Shown: piece by piece, positions 52,361 to 61,400 of the stretch | Position numbering within the stretch: the first letter of the stretch is position 1 | Layout: every line of letters begins with the position of its first letter | Assembly (NCBI RefSeq): GCF_002042965.1 | Contig: NZ_MZNT01000006.1 | Coordinates: 186,001-250,000 of the forward strand | DNA length: 64,000 nt | Reading direction: 5' to 3' | DNA from: Paenibacillus sp. 32352 | GTDB taxonomy: Bacteria; Bacillota; Bacilli; Paenibacillales; NBRC-103111 | Position numbers and translations under genes: made by a program | Notes under the pieces: model-generated | The model's database searches: none | Told to the model about the DNA's origin: nothing | What the model saw: only the letters and a program-made list of their open reading frames with translations

Positions 52361-52398
52361 ATAAAAATTTCGTCAGCTACGAAGAAAGGAGGTCCTTC

Positions 52399-53190
52399 AT
52401 GGTACGCCTCTACACTGACCATTTGAGCATTGGCTACGGTGAACGCATGATTGTGAAAGATCTGAGCGTGAAGATTCCGGATAAGCAAATTACGGCCATC
52501 ATCGGCTCGAACGGATGCGGAAAATCTACGCTGCTCAAGGCCATCACACGGATCGTCCCCCATCAGTCCGGAGCTGTTATCCTTGATGGTGCCAATATCG
52601 CTCAAGAAAATACGAAAATGCTCGCCCAAAAGATGGCCATTTTGCCGCAAACGCCCGAAGGAGCAAACGGCTTAACGGTCGGCGAGCTCGTATCGTACGG
52701 GCGGTTCCCGTATCAAAAAGGCCTTGGCCGGCTGACCCCCAAGGACATGGAAGTGATTCACTGGGCACTGCAAGCAACGGGAACGGAAGCTTTTAAGTAC
52801 CGTCCCGTCGATGCCTTATCCGGCGGTCAGCGGCAGCGTGTATGGATTGCCATGGCGCTGGCGCAAGAAACCGACATCATCTTTTTGGATGAACCGACGA
52901 CGTATTTGGACATGGCCCATCAGCTTGAGGTGCTGGAGCTTTTGCAGAAGCTGAATACCGAGCAGGAGCGTACGATTGTCATGGTGCTTCACGATCTGAA
53001 CCAAGCGGCCCGTTTTGCCGACTATATCATCGCACTCAAGGACGGACAAATCGTCAAAGCAGGAAGCTGCGAGGAAGTTATCCGGCATGAGATACTCCAG
53101 CAGGTGTTTCAGATCGATGCCGAGATCGGACGAGATCCTCGAACCGGCAAGCCCATGTGCGTGACCTATAACTTGATGAAAGGAATGTAA
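52399..53190 (+). CDS. Siderophore ABC transporter ATPase (FhuC/YusV-like)
   Basis: 263 residues with Walker A GSNGCGKST (residues 35-43), signature ALSGGQRQRVWIAMALAQET (about 136), Walker B IIFLDEPTTYLD and switch MVLHDLNQAARFADYI. AAAGGAGG precedes the ATG at 52399. It is the only ATPase among two complete permease pairs (47.6-50.6 and 53.2-56.1 kb), so like B. subtilis YusV, it may power more than one importer. Confidence 0.93.
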   Translation: MVRLYTDHLSIGYGERMIVKDLSVKIPDKQITAIIGSNGCGKSTLLKAITRIVPHQSGAVILDGANIAQENTKMLAQKMAILPQTPEGANGLTVGELVSYGRFPYQKGLGRLTPKDMEVIHWALQATGTEAFKYRPVDALSGGQRQRVWIAMALAQETDIIFLDEPTTYLDMAHQLEVLELLQKLNTEQERTIVMVLHDLNQAARFADYIIALKDGQIVKAGSCEEVIRHEILQQVFQIDAEIGRDPRTGKPMCVTYNLMKGM

Positions 53191-53198
53191 CCCACCCG

Positions 53199-54119
53199 AT
53201 GAAAAAAGTGCTGATCCCGCTTCTGACCTTGATGCTCTTCATAAGCGCTTGCGGCAATCCGGCCGCCCAACCATCCGAAGGCTCTACCTCCAAGAATTCC
53301 GCTTCATCCGGAACCATTACCTACCAGTCGGAGTCCGGCCCTATTCAGGTCCCTGCCGACCCTAAACGCGTAGTTGTGCTTTCCTCCTTCGCAGGCAGCG
53401 TGATATCCCTTGGCGTCAATCTGGTCGGTGTCGACTCCTGGTCCAAGATGAATCCGAACTTCGATGCCAAATTAAAAAACGTTCAGGAAGTATCCGACGA
53501 AAATCTGGAAAAAATCATCGAGCTGGATCCCGATCTGATTATTGGCTTGTCCAGTATCAAAAACATCGATAAGCTGAAACAAATCGCGCCGACGGTCACT
53601 TATACCTATGGCAAGGTCGATTATTTAACCCAGTTCGTGGAGATCGGCAAGCTGTTGAATAAGGAGAAGGAAGCCAAGGCTTGGGTAGACGACTTTAAAC
53701 AGCGCGCCGAAAAGGCCGGCAGTGACATCAAAGCCAAGATCGGCGAAAATGCCACTGTCTCCGTTATCGAGAATTTTAACAAGCAGCTCTATGTGTATGG
53801 AGATAACTTTGGGCGCGGAACCGAAATTTTGTACCAAACCATGAAGCTGAACATGCCGGATAAAGTGAAGGAAACGGCTCTCAAGGCAGGCTACTATGCG
53901 CTGTCCGTGGAGGTCTTGCCCGCTTATGCCGGCGATTACGTGATTTTCAGTAAAAACAATGAAGCCGACAATGCCTTTCAGCAAACTGACACGTATAAAA
54001 ATATTCCGGCCGTTAAGAACCATCACGTCTTCGAAGCCGATGCCAAAGCATTCTACTTCAATGATCCTATAACATTGGATTACCAGCTCAATTTCATTAT
54101 CAAAAGCTTTCTAGGGTGA
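53199..54119 (+). CDS. Siderophore-binding lipoprotein
   Basis: 306 residues. Lipobox ISAC (Cys about 18) after the signal peptide, a Ser-rich linker, and a class III binding fold: DPKRVVVLSSFAGSVISLGV near 53 and KIIELDPDLIIGLSSIKNID near 108. Located 8 bp after the ATPase stop; the ribosome binding site (AAAGGA) is within that gene. Similar to the FhuD/YxeB-type group; ligand unknown. Confidence 0.87.
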   Translation: MKKVLIPLLTLMLFISACGNPAAQPSEGSTSKNSASSGTITYQSESGPIQVPADPKRVVVLSSFAGSVISLGVNLVGVDSWSKMNPNFDAKLKNVQEVSDENLEKIIELDPDLIIGLSSIKNIDKLKQIAPTVTYTYGKVDYLTQFVEIGKLLNKEKEAKAWVDDFKQRAEKAGSDIKAKIGENATVSVIENFNKQLYVYGDNFGRGTEILYQTMKLNMPDKVKETALKAGYYALSVEVLPAYAGDYVIFSKNNEADNAFQQTDTYKNIPAVKNHHVFEADAKAFYFNDPITLDYQLNFIIKSFLG

Positions 54120-54125
54120 TCACTC

Positions 54126-55136
54126 ATGAAGAAAGAAACTGAACGTCCCTCCGCTTTCGTATACAAATGGATAGCTGGAGTTGTCTGCTTGGTTGCTATG
54201 TTCGTGGTGTCTATGGTGTTCGGCGCAGCCGATACGACGCTCAAAGACGTCTGGCTCGCGCTAACCTCCCAGGCTGCTGGGGAGAAGCTCTCGCTGCTGC
54301 GCGAGATTCGCCTGCCTCGTGAAATTGCGGCTATGTTCGTCGGCGCGGCATTGGCCGTATCCGGTGCGATCATGCAGGGCATGACGCGCAATCCCCTTGC
54401 CGACCCCGGTCTGCTCGGACTCACCGCCGGGGCCAACGCTGCGCTTGCGGCAACCATGGCACTCCTGCCTTCGGCTAATTATGTTTCTATTATGGCGGCC
54501 TGCTTTGTCGGAGCAGCTGTCGGCTCCGGGATGGTGTACGGGATCGGGGCGATGAGAAAAGGCGGCTTCTCCCCCCTTCGCCTCGTTTTGGCCGGGGCCG
54601 CTGTCTCCACCTTCTTGTACGCCATTGCGGAAGGGATTGGGCTCGCCTTTAAGATCTCCAAGGATGTATCCATGTGGACATCCGGAGGCATCAGCGGGAC
54701 CTCGTGGAGCCAGCTTCAAATCATCGTCCCGTTTATCGTAACGGGGATTTCCATTGCCATTGTACTATCCCGGCAGCTGACAATCCTCAGCCTGAGTGAA
54801 GAAGTGGCTGTCGGCTTAGGCCAGAACACCTGGAGAGTGAAGACCATCCTGTTTGTCGTCACGATCCTGCTTGCCGGCGCTTCCGTCGCCCTGGTCGGAA
54901 ACATGACCTTCATCGGCCTCATGATTCCGCATATCGTACGTGCGTTCGCAGGCAAGGATTATCGGTTCACCCTTCCCATGTCCGCATTGGCAGGAGCCTC
55001 CTTCATGCTGCTTGCGGATACGCTTGGCCGTACGATGAATGCGCCTTATGAGACCCCGGTGGCGGCCGTAGTCGCTATCATGGGCCTGCCGTTCTTTCTG
55101 TTTATCGTGCATAAAGGAGGCAAAGCGTACTTATGA
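54126..55136 (+). CDS. FecCD-family siderophore permease
   Basis: 336 residues with blocks EIRLPREIAAMFVGAALAVS (about residue 59) and GASVALVGNMTFIGLMIPHI (about 258). It starts 6 bp after the lipoprotein stop. One half of the channel with the next gene. Confidence 0.9.
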   Translation: MKKETERPSAFVYKWIAGVVCLVAMFVVSMVFGAADTTLKDVWLALTSQAAGEKLSLLREIRLPREIAAMFVGAALAVSGAIMQGMTRNPLADPGLLGLTAGANAALAATMALLPSANYVSIMAACFVGAAVGSGMVYGIGAMRKGGFSPLRLVLAGAAVSTFLYAIAEGIGLAFKISKDVSMWTSGGISGTSWSQLQIIVPFIVTGISIAIVLSRQLTILSLSEEVAVGLGQNTWRVKTILFVVTILLAGASVALVGNMTFIGLMIPHIVRAFAGKDYRFTLPMSALAGASFMLLADTLGRTMNAPYETPVAAVVAIMGLPFFLFIVHKGGKAYL

Positions 55137-56140
55137 TCCATCCGGCCCTAATCAAAAAGCAGCGCCTGATTCTGATCATCCTGCTGGCGCTTATCGTCAT
55201 TACCATCGTTATCGGGATGGGCATGGGATATTCCAAGCTGCCTTATCATCGGCTGATCCCGACCCTGCTTGGTCAAGGCACCTTCAAGGAAGAGTTCGTG
55301 TTCTTCTCCGTTCGGCTTCCGAGAATAGTGATTACCCTGCTAGCCGGTATGGCTTTGGCGCTTTCGGGTGCCATTCTTCAAGGTATTACCCGGAACGATC
55401 TGGCCGATCCCGGCATCATAGGCATTAACTCCGGGGCAGGCGCGGCCATAGCTGTTTTCTTTTTGTTCTTTCCTGTACAGGCCGGCTCCTTCGTTTATTT
55501 ACTGCCGCTTGTCGCTTTTGCCGGGGCTTGTCTTACGGCTTGTCTTATTTATGTATTTTCGTATAACCAGCACACCGGCCTGCAGCCTGTCAAATTGGTG
55601 CTGACGGGAGTCGGATTTTCCATGGCCCTCTCCGGGCTGATGATTGTACTGATATCGTCGGCCGAGCGCACCAAAGTCGATTTTATATCCAAGTGGCTGG
55701 CCGGCAGTATATGGGGAGTGGATTGGCCTTTTATAGGGGCTCTCCTGCCTTGGCTGATTATCCTTATCCCTTTCGTACTGTACAAGGCCCAACGATTGAA
55801 TCTGCTTTCTCTCCATGAGCCTGTAGCTGTAGGAATCGGGGTATCGATCCAGAAGGAACGACTCGTCTTGCTGTTAACCGCCGTGGCTTTAGCCGCCTCA
55901 GCCGTTTCCGTTACAGGGGGAATTGCTTTTGTCGGGCTGATGGCCCCTCATATTGCCAAAGCCCTGGTTGGTCCAAGACATCAATTATTTATGCCTCTTG
56001 CCATCCTGCTGGGCGCCTGGCTGCTCCTAATCGCCGATACGATCGGGCGGCAGTTCGTCGACCCCGATGGGATTCCGGCGGGCATTATGGTTGCTTTGAT
56101 CGGAGCGCCCTATTTTATGTACTTGTTGCTGAAAAAGTAG
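55133..56140 (+). CDS. FecCD-family siderophore permease
   Basis: 335 residues with blocks SVRLPRIVITLLAGMALALS (about residue 58) and SAVSVTGGIAFVGLMAPHIA (about 257). ATGA overlap with the preceding permease. Closes the Fur-controlled ATPase-lipoprotein-permease-permease operon. Confidence 0.9.
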   Translation: MIHPALIKKQRLILIILLALIVITIVIGMGMGYSKLPYHRLIPTLLGQGTFKEEFVFFSVRLPRIVITLLAGMALALSGAILQGITRNDLADPGIIGINSGAGAAIAVFFLFFPVQAGSFVYLLPLVAFAGACLTACLIYVFSYNQHTGLQPVKLVLTGVGFSMALSGLMIVLISSAERTKVDFISKWLAGSIWGVDWPFIGALLPWLIILIPFVLYKAQRLNLLSLHEPVAVGIGVSIQKERLVLLLTAVALAASAVSVTGGIAFVGLMAPHIAKALVGPRHQLFMPLAILLGAWLLLIADTIGRQFVDPDGIPAGIMVALIGAPYFMYLLLKK

Positions 56141-56185
56141 CTGCAAGAGATCCCTCTGAGGGGGAGCCTTGGCTTCGATTGTGCT

Positions 56186-56230
56186 AAAAAACAAACCAGT
56201 CCGTTACACCGAAGTGTTGGACTGGTTTTT
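56186..56230. terminator. Bidirectional terminator of the siderophore operon
   Basis: AACCAGTCC and GGACTGGTT pair, with inner TTACAC/GTGT pairing; A-run left, T-run right. It also serves the converging phosphatase gene. Confidence 0.9.
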
Positions 56231-56273
56231 GGTCATGAAATGAGGGCATATGAATGAACCAAACCCACTTTTA

Positions 56274-56912
56274 TTACCTCGTATTCATAAGCTCAGCCAA
56301 TGTGTATCTCCCTACAATCTCATAGCCTCTGCCTGTTCCTAACGGTTTTATGATCACAGTCCCCAAGTTGGGGATATCCCCCAACCCGACACCTTGAGGG
56401 AAGCTGTGGGAAACAATGACCTGATTGGCCCCGGCACCGGGTTGTTTCTCTAACACCGCCGCCGTTTCATTCAAAATACGGTCTTGTTCCGCGAGGCTCA
56501 GATGTCCGCCCAGATTGTAAATGTTAATCCAGAAGGGGTCGACTCGAACAGGGTCAGTGCCAAAGGCCAGCTGCGCCGTCTCTCTGGTCCGGCAAAACGG
56601 ACTCGCCAGTACAGGGTACTGCACAGGTATCCTTAAACGGCGAATCGTGTTCCCGAAATCAACAGCCTGCCGCTTCCCTGTCTCCGACAAATTCCTTTGG
56701 GTGGAGCAGTCGCTGAACGCAAGCCCTGGCTGATCTTGTCCAACATTCGCTTCTCCGTGCCGGACATACAATATGTACCCGCCTTGACGGAGCGAGTTCA
56801 GCAAGTCCGGACCGATCGGTGCTGCTTTGGCTGCATTTTCTATCGACAAGCCCATTAATAACGGAAACAGCAGAAGGAGGGCCAGCAGCCCTTTGCAAAC
56901 GTTCTTTTTCAT
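56274..56912 (-). CDS. Exported histidine phosphatase-family protein
   Basis: 212 residues. A signal peptide (KKNVCKGLLALLLLFPLLMG, cleavage probably near AKAAP) leads to a phosphoglycerate-mutase-like fold: catalytic His in YILYVRHGEANVGQ (about residue 47), ASPFCRTRETAQLAF and the second His in QVIVSHSFPQGVG. Exported members dephosphorylate diverse phosphoesters. The ATG at 56912 has only a weak AAGAAG; an ATG seven codons earlier is also possible. Confidence 0.85.
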   Translation of the reverse strand: MKKNVCKGLLALLLLFPLLMGLSIENAAKAAPIGPDLLNSLRQGGYILYVRHGEANVGQDQPGLAFSDCSTQRNLSETGKRQAVDFGNTIRRLRIPVQYPVLASPFCRTRETAQLAFGTDPVRVDPFWINIYNLGGHLSLAEQDRILNETAAVLEKQPGAGANQVIVSHSFPQGVGLGDIPNLGTVIIKPLGTGRGYEIVGRYTLAELMNTR

Positions 56913-56980
56913 AGTGGGGGTCACTTCTTTCATAGAGTGTAGGTGTCTCCCCTGTAGTTTGCCTCCAACTGGTAAAAATT

Positions 56981-57018
56981 AAAAACGGATAAGGACCGCT
57001 TATGGTCCATTATCCGTT
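56981..57018 (-). terminator. Terminator of the chromate transporter gene
   Basis: On the minus strand AACGGATAATGGACC pairs with GGTCCTTATCCGTT and is followed by TTTAATTTTT. Confidence 0.88.
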
Positions 57019-57026
57019 ATACGAAT

Positions 57027-58244
57027 CTATCCTATGAAGTTCAGCAGCACGCCGCCCGCGGCACCGGCCAGTACGATAACCCATGGAGGCAGCTTCCAAA
57101 AGACGAGCAAGATGAATAAAACAACAGCCAAGGCAAAATCCATCGGCTTGATAATGGCAGAAGTCCATAGCGGATTGTATAAAGCGGCTAATAACAGCCC
57201 CACTACAGCCGCATTAATGCCTGCCAAAGCACCTTGAACCCCTGGATGGCTTCTTAGCCCGTTCCAAAACGGAAGCGCCCCGACAACGATCAAAAATGCT
57301 GGAAGGAAAATGGCGACAGTAGCCACGATTGCTCCAGATAAACCTCCTGCCATTGCCCCCAGATAGGCTGCAAAGGTGAACAACGGTCCGGGCACCGCTT
57401 GCGCGGCTCCGTAGCCTGCAAGGAAATCATGCTCGCTAACCCATCCCATAGGAACAACCTCCCGTTCCAGAAGGGGCAGAACGACATGGCCTCCGCCAAA
57501 TACGAGCGAGCCCGAGCGGTAGAAGCTGTCGAACATGGCGACCCATTCCAGGCTTCCCCACGGTCTGGCAAGAGGCAGCACCACCAGAAGAATGAAAAAC
57601 AAGCTTAGACAGATCACCGCCAGAGATCGGCTAATCTTAATAGGAAGGTGCGGTGCCGCGCTCTCCGGCTTCCTTCGATACAGCCACAAGCCTATCAGTC
57701 CGGCTGCCGTAAGGATAATAATTTGGCTGATGGCCGATGGCCACGCTAATGTCACGACAGCGGCTATCACCGCAATGGTGATCCGCTCCCGGTCCGGAGT
57801 AAGCTTCTGTCCCATGCCCAGAACAGCTTGGGCGACGATCGCTACGGCTACGATTTTCAAGCCGTGAATCCACCCGGCATCCCCCACGTCATAGCCTTGG
57901 AGCAGGAATGCAAACGCGGCTAGCGCTATAACCGACGGAAGGGTGAAACCCAGCCAAGCGACCAGGCCTCCAAGCAGCCCGGCTCTTATCATGCCTATTC
58001 CAATGCCAACCTGGCTGCTCGCAGGTCCGGGGAGGAATTGACACAGCGCTACCAGATCGGCATAGCTTCGTTCATCGATCCATTTTCTTCGGCTTACGTA
58101 CTCGTTATGAAAATAACCGAGATGCGCAATCGGCCCCCCAAAAGAGGTGAGCCCCAATTTGGCAGATACGCCGAGCACTTCCAGCAGAGCAGCCACCTTC
58201 CCTTTGCGCTCCCCCGCTGCGATATGCTGCTCATTCGGTTCCAT
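57027..58244 (-). CDS. chrA: Chromate transporter (CHR family)
   Basis: 405 residues, a two-halved LCHR-type protein. Each half carries a CHR signature: KLGLTSFGGPIAHLGYFHNE then CQFLPGPASSQVGIGIGMIR in the first (residues 29-110), FYRSGSLVFGGGHVVLPLLE then YGAAQAVPGPLFTFAAYLGA in the second (about 240-295). ChrA exports chromate using the proton gradient. It is a single gene; some family members move other oxyanions. Confidence 0.92.
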   Translation of the reverse strand: MEPNEQHIAAGERKGKVAALLEVLGVSAKLGLTSFGGPIAHLGYFHNEYVSRRKWIDERSYADLVALCQFLPGPASSQVGIGIGMIRAGLLGGLVAWLGFTLPSVIALAAFAFLLQGYDVGDAGWIHGLKIVAVAIVAQAVLGMGQKLTPDRERITIAVIAAVVTLAWPSAISQIIILTAAGLIGLWLYRRKPESAAPHLPIKISRSLAVICLSLFFILLVVLPLARPWGSLEWVAMFDSFYRSGSLVFGGGHVVLPLLEREVVPMGWVSEHDFLAGYGAAQAVPGPLFTFAAYLGAMAGGLSGAIVATVAIFLPAFLIVVGALPFWNGLRSHPGVQGALAGINAAVVGLLLAALYNPLWTSAIIKPMDFALAVVLFILLVFWKLPPWVIVLAGAAGGVLLNFIG

Positions 58245-58356
58245 AAACCCACCGGCCCCTTCTCCAATGTCCGTTAGCTTTTCTCAACGAGGCCATTATA
58301 CCATATCCTGTCATGCTGATTTTTGGTTTATGAGAAAATTAATAATCATAGAAATA

Positions 58357-58403
58357 CTCCCCTAAAGACGGCAGGTCATTGAACCTCTCGGCCTAAAGGG
58401 GAG
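58357..58403 (-). terminator. Hairpin downstream of the pectinolytic gene
   Basis: On the minus strand CTCCCCTTTAGG pairs with the matching CTTTAGGGGAG, with inner GAGAGGT/ACCTGC pairing; a modest T-rich tail follows. Likely terminator. Confidence 0.7.
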
Positions 58404-58437
58404 CATCCGGTATTACATCAGGTTGCCTCTATTTCAT

Positions 58438-61400
58438 TCATTCTTCATTCATAAGCTGTTCGTACTGCAGCAATCGTTTCAGCATGACGGCCGCTTCCGC
58501 ACGGCTGGCCTTGGCGCCAGGCACGAACGTATCGCTGGTCACACCATTAATAATTCCTGCATTAACAGCTTGAGCCACTGCATCCTTAGCCCAGCCGCTA
58601 ACCAGGCCGGAATCCGAGAACTTGGACAAGCCTTGTGGGCTTACGTCCGCCTTTTTCCCGGCTGCGCTCATGGCGCGAGTGATCATTACCGCCATTTGTT
58701 CACGCGTAATGGCAGCCTCCGGTTGGAAGGTGCCGTTCTCAAAGCCGTCCACCAAGCCGGCCTGACTAGCCGCGCCAACAGCTCCTGCAAACCAGTCGTT
58801 TGCCCTAACGTCCCGGAATTTCGTTGCAGCCGTCTCGTTCAAGCCTAGAGCTCGAACCAGAAGCGCTGCGAATTCCGCGCGAGTAATCTCATGCTGTGGT
58901 GCAAAGCTGCTGTCGGTCACTCCATTGACCACAAGCTTGGAGGCTAGCAGCTCCACATCGGCCCGAGCCCAGTGTTCTTTGATGTCATCGAAAGTTCTGG
59001 AGTATTCGACAACCGTATAGATACTGTTGCCCGGACGTCTTATTACAGCCTTGGAAGCCCCGCCTTCCGTAGTAAATATGGCCGGTACGAAGCTGAACGT
59101 TCCTGCCTCCGGATTGTACAGCACGGCTGTCGTTTTCTTCGGATCCGGAGCCTTGGTCAGATCTAATGTACGAGTAACATACAGAGCTCCAAAATCGCTG
59201 ATTTGAATTGCTTTGCCGCTGGCATCAGCTGCCGTTACGGTAAAGTCCACTGCCGGAACCAAAGGATTCAGGCCCTCCTGCTTGGCCTTCGCTTCGATAG
59301 CAGATAGAGCTGCACCGCTGACCTTCTCGATCGAAATAACGATCTTGACATCCTTGGACGCCGCGCCAAGCTTGCTTGCAAGGGCATCGATATCGATGGC
59401 TCTCAATGGCAAATCATACGAAGCTCCTCCGTACTTCAAGGAAATCACCGCATTCGGTGCTTTGGAGACAAGCTCCGCTACTGAGGCGGATGGAAGCTCC
59501 AATAGGCCGACAGGCTCGCTATTTCCTTTGACTTCGATGGAGATCCGCTGCCCTGCTGCACCTTTAAGGATTTCCAATGCTTGAGTTAATGCCGCACCCT
59601 CCAGAGTGGCTCTTGCCGCCGCTTTTCCGTCTGCGGTCTTCCCACTCACTGACGGCAGGTTCAACATAAGCGAGCCTTCTTGGGCAGGCTCTGTGGTTAC
59701 GGGTGGCGTTGTCGTTGACGAGCCGCCTCTGCTGCCAGAACCTCCGCGCGAGTAATAAGGAGTCGCGCTGACTTCAGAGGAGTTGGCGCTTTCCCCGCCT
59801 GTATTAACAGCCGAAACGACATAGTAGTAGGTCACAAAATTCGTTAAGTCGGCATCCGTGTAACTGGTTCCCGTTACATTCGTCGCAATCGTCGTATACG
59901 CACCGCCTTTGGTCGTGCTGCGTTTCACGTTGTAAGAGGCTGCTCCTGTTACACTGCTCCACTGCAGGCTTACCTGGCTGACAGCAGCCGTCGCGACGAG
60001 TCCTGTCGGTGCGGCCGGTGGCTCTACCGGAGTCACTGGAGCCATTGGCGTCGCACTCACTTCCGCCGAATTCGCGCTTTCTCCCCCGGCATTAGCCGCA
60101 CTTACTACATAATAGTACGTCGTTCCGTTCGTCAGCTCTTTATCTGTGTAGCTTGTACCTGCAACATTCGTCGCAATCGTCGTATACGCGCCGCCTTTGG
60201 TCGTGCTGCGTTTCACATTGTACGAGGCTGCTCCTGTTACACTGCTCCACTGCAGGCTGACCTGGCTGACAGCAGCTGTCGCGACGAGTCCTGTCGGTGC
60301 GGCCGGTGGCTCTACCGGAGTCACTGGAGCTGTCGGCGTCGCACTTACTTCCACCGAATTCGCGCTTTCTCCTCCGGCATTAACCGCACTTACTGCGTAA
60401 TAGTAGGTCGTTCCGTTCGTCAGCTCTTTATCCGTGTAACTAGTTCCAACCACGTTCGTTGCAATCGTCGTATACGCGCCGCCTTTGGTCGTGCTGCGCT
60501 TCACATTGTACGAGGCTGCTCCTGTTACACTGCTCCACTGCAGGCTGACCTGGCTAATCGCAGCTGTCGCTACGAGACCTGTCGGTGCGGCCGGTGGCTC
60601 TACCGGTGTCACTGGAGCTGTCGGAGTCGCACTCACTTCCGCCGAATTCGCGCTTTCTCCCCCGGCATTAGCCGCACTTACTACATAATAGTACGTCGTT
60701 CCGTTCGTCAGCTCTTTATCTGTGTAGCTTGTACCTGCAACATTCGTCGCAATCGTCGTATACGCGCCGCCTTTGGTCGTGCTGCGTTTCACATTGTACG
60801 AGGCTGCTCCTGTTACACTGCTCCACTGCAGGCTGACCTGGGCATCGCCCGCTGTTGCTGTCAGATCAGCCGGTGTCCCAGGCGCTTTATCACCTGACCG
60901 TGCATGCTCTGCTCCTGCTTGTGATTTGACAATAGCAGGCACATCCACGGTTGCGTCCATTTGATTGAACAGCGTCGGCGTCCAGTTGGCCGGACTCAAT
61001 CCGCCTTTGCTTTGCGCGATATTTACTTCTACTCCGTTGAGTATAGAGCCTGCATCCGTAAACTCCGTTCCGCCAGGTGATACTTGAATCAGCGAAGCGG
61101 CGGATGTCCCCTCATCCTGAACAAAATAGTTGTTTTGCGCAACGATATGCGACTCGAATCCTACGCCTATAGCGTACAGGAAAGGATAGCTCTCGTTATT
61201 AAGGGTACCTTCATAATAGTTGTTATACAGATGCACTTGCCCGAACCGCACACGCGGTGCGCGCTGCGTCACATTTTGATAAAAATTATGGTGGAACGTA
61301 ATCCTCTCTTTGCCGCGATCGTCCGTATAACTGTCGCTTCCGCCAACCAGGGTGTTTTTATCATGATCATGGAAGTAGTTATAAGAGACTGTAATCAAAT

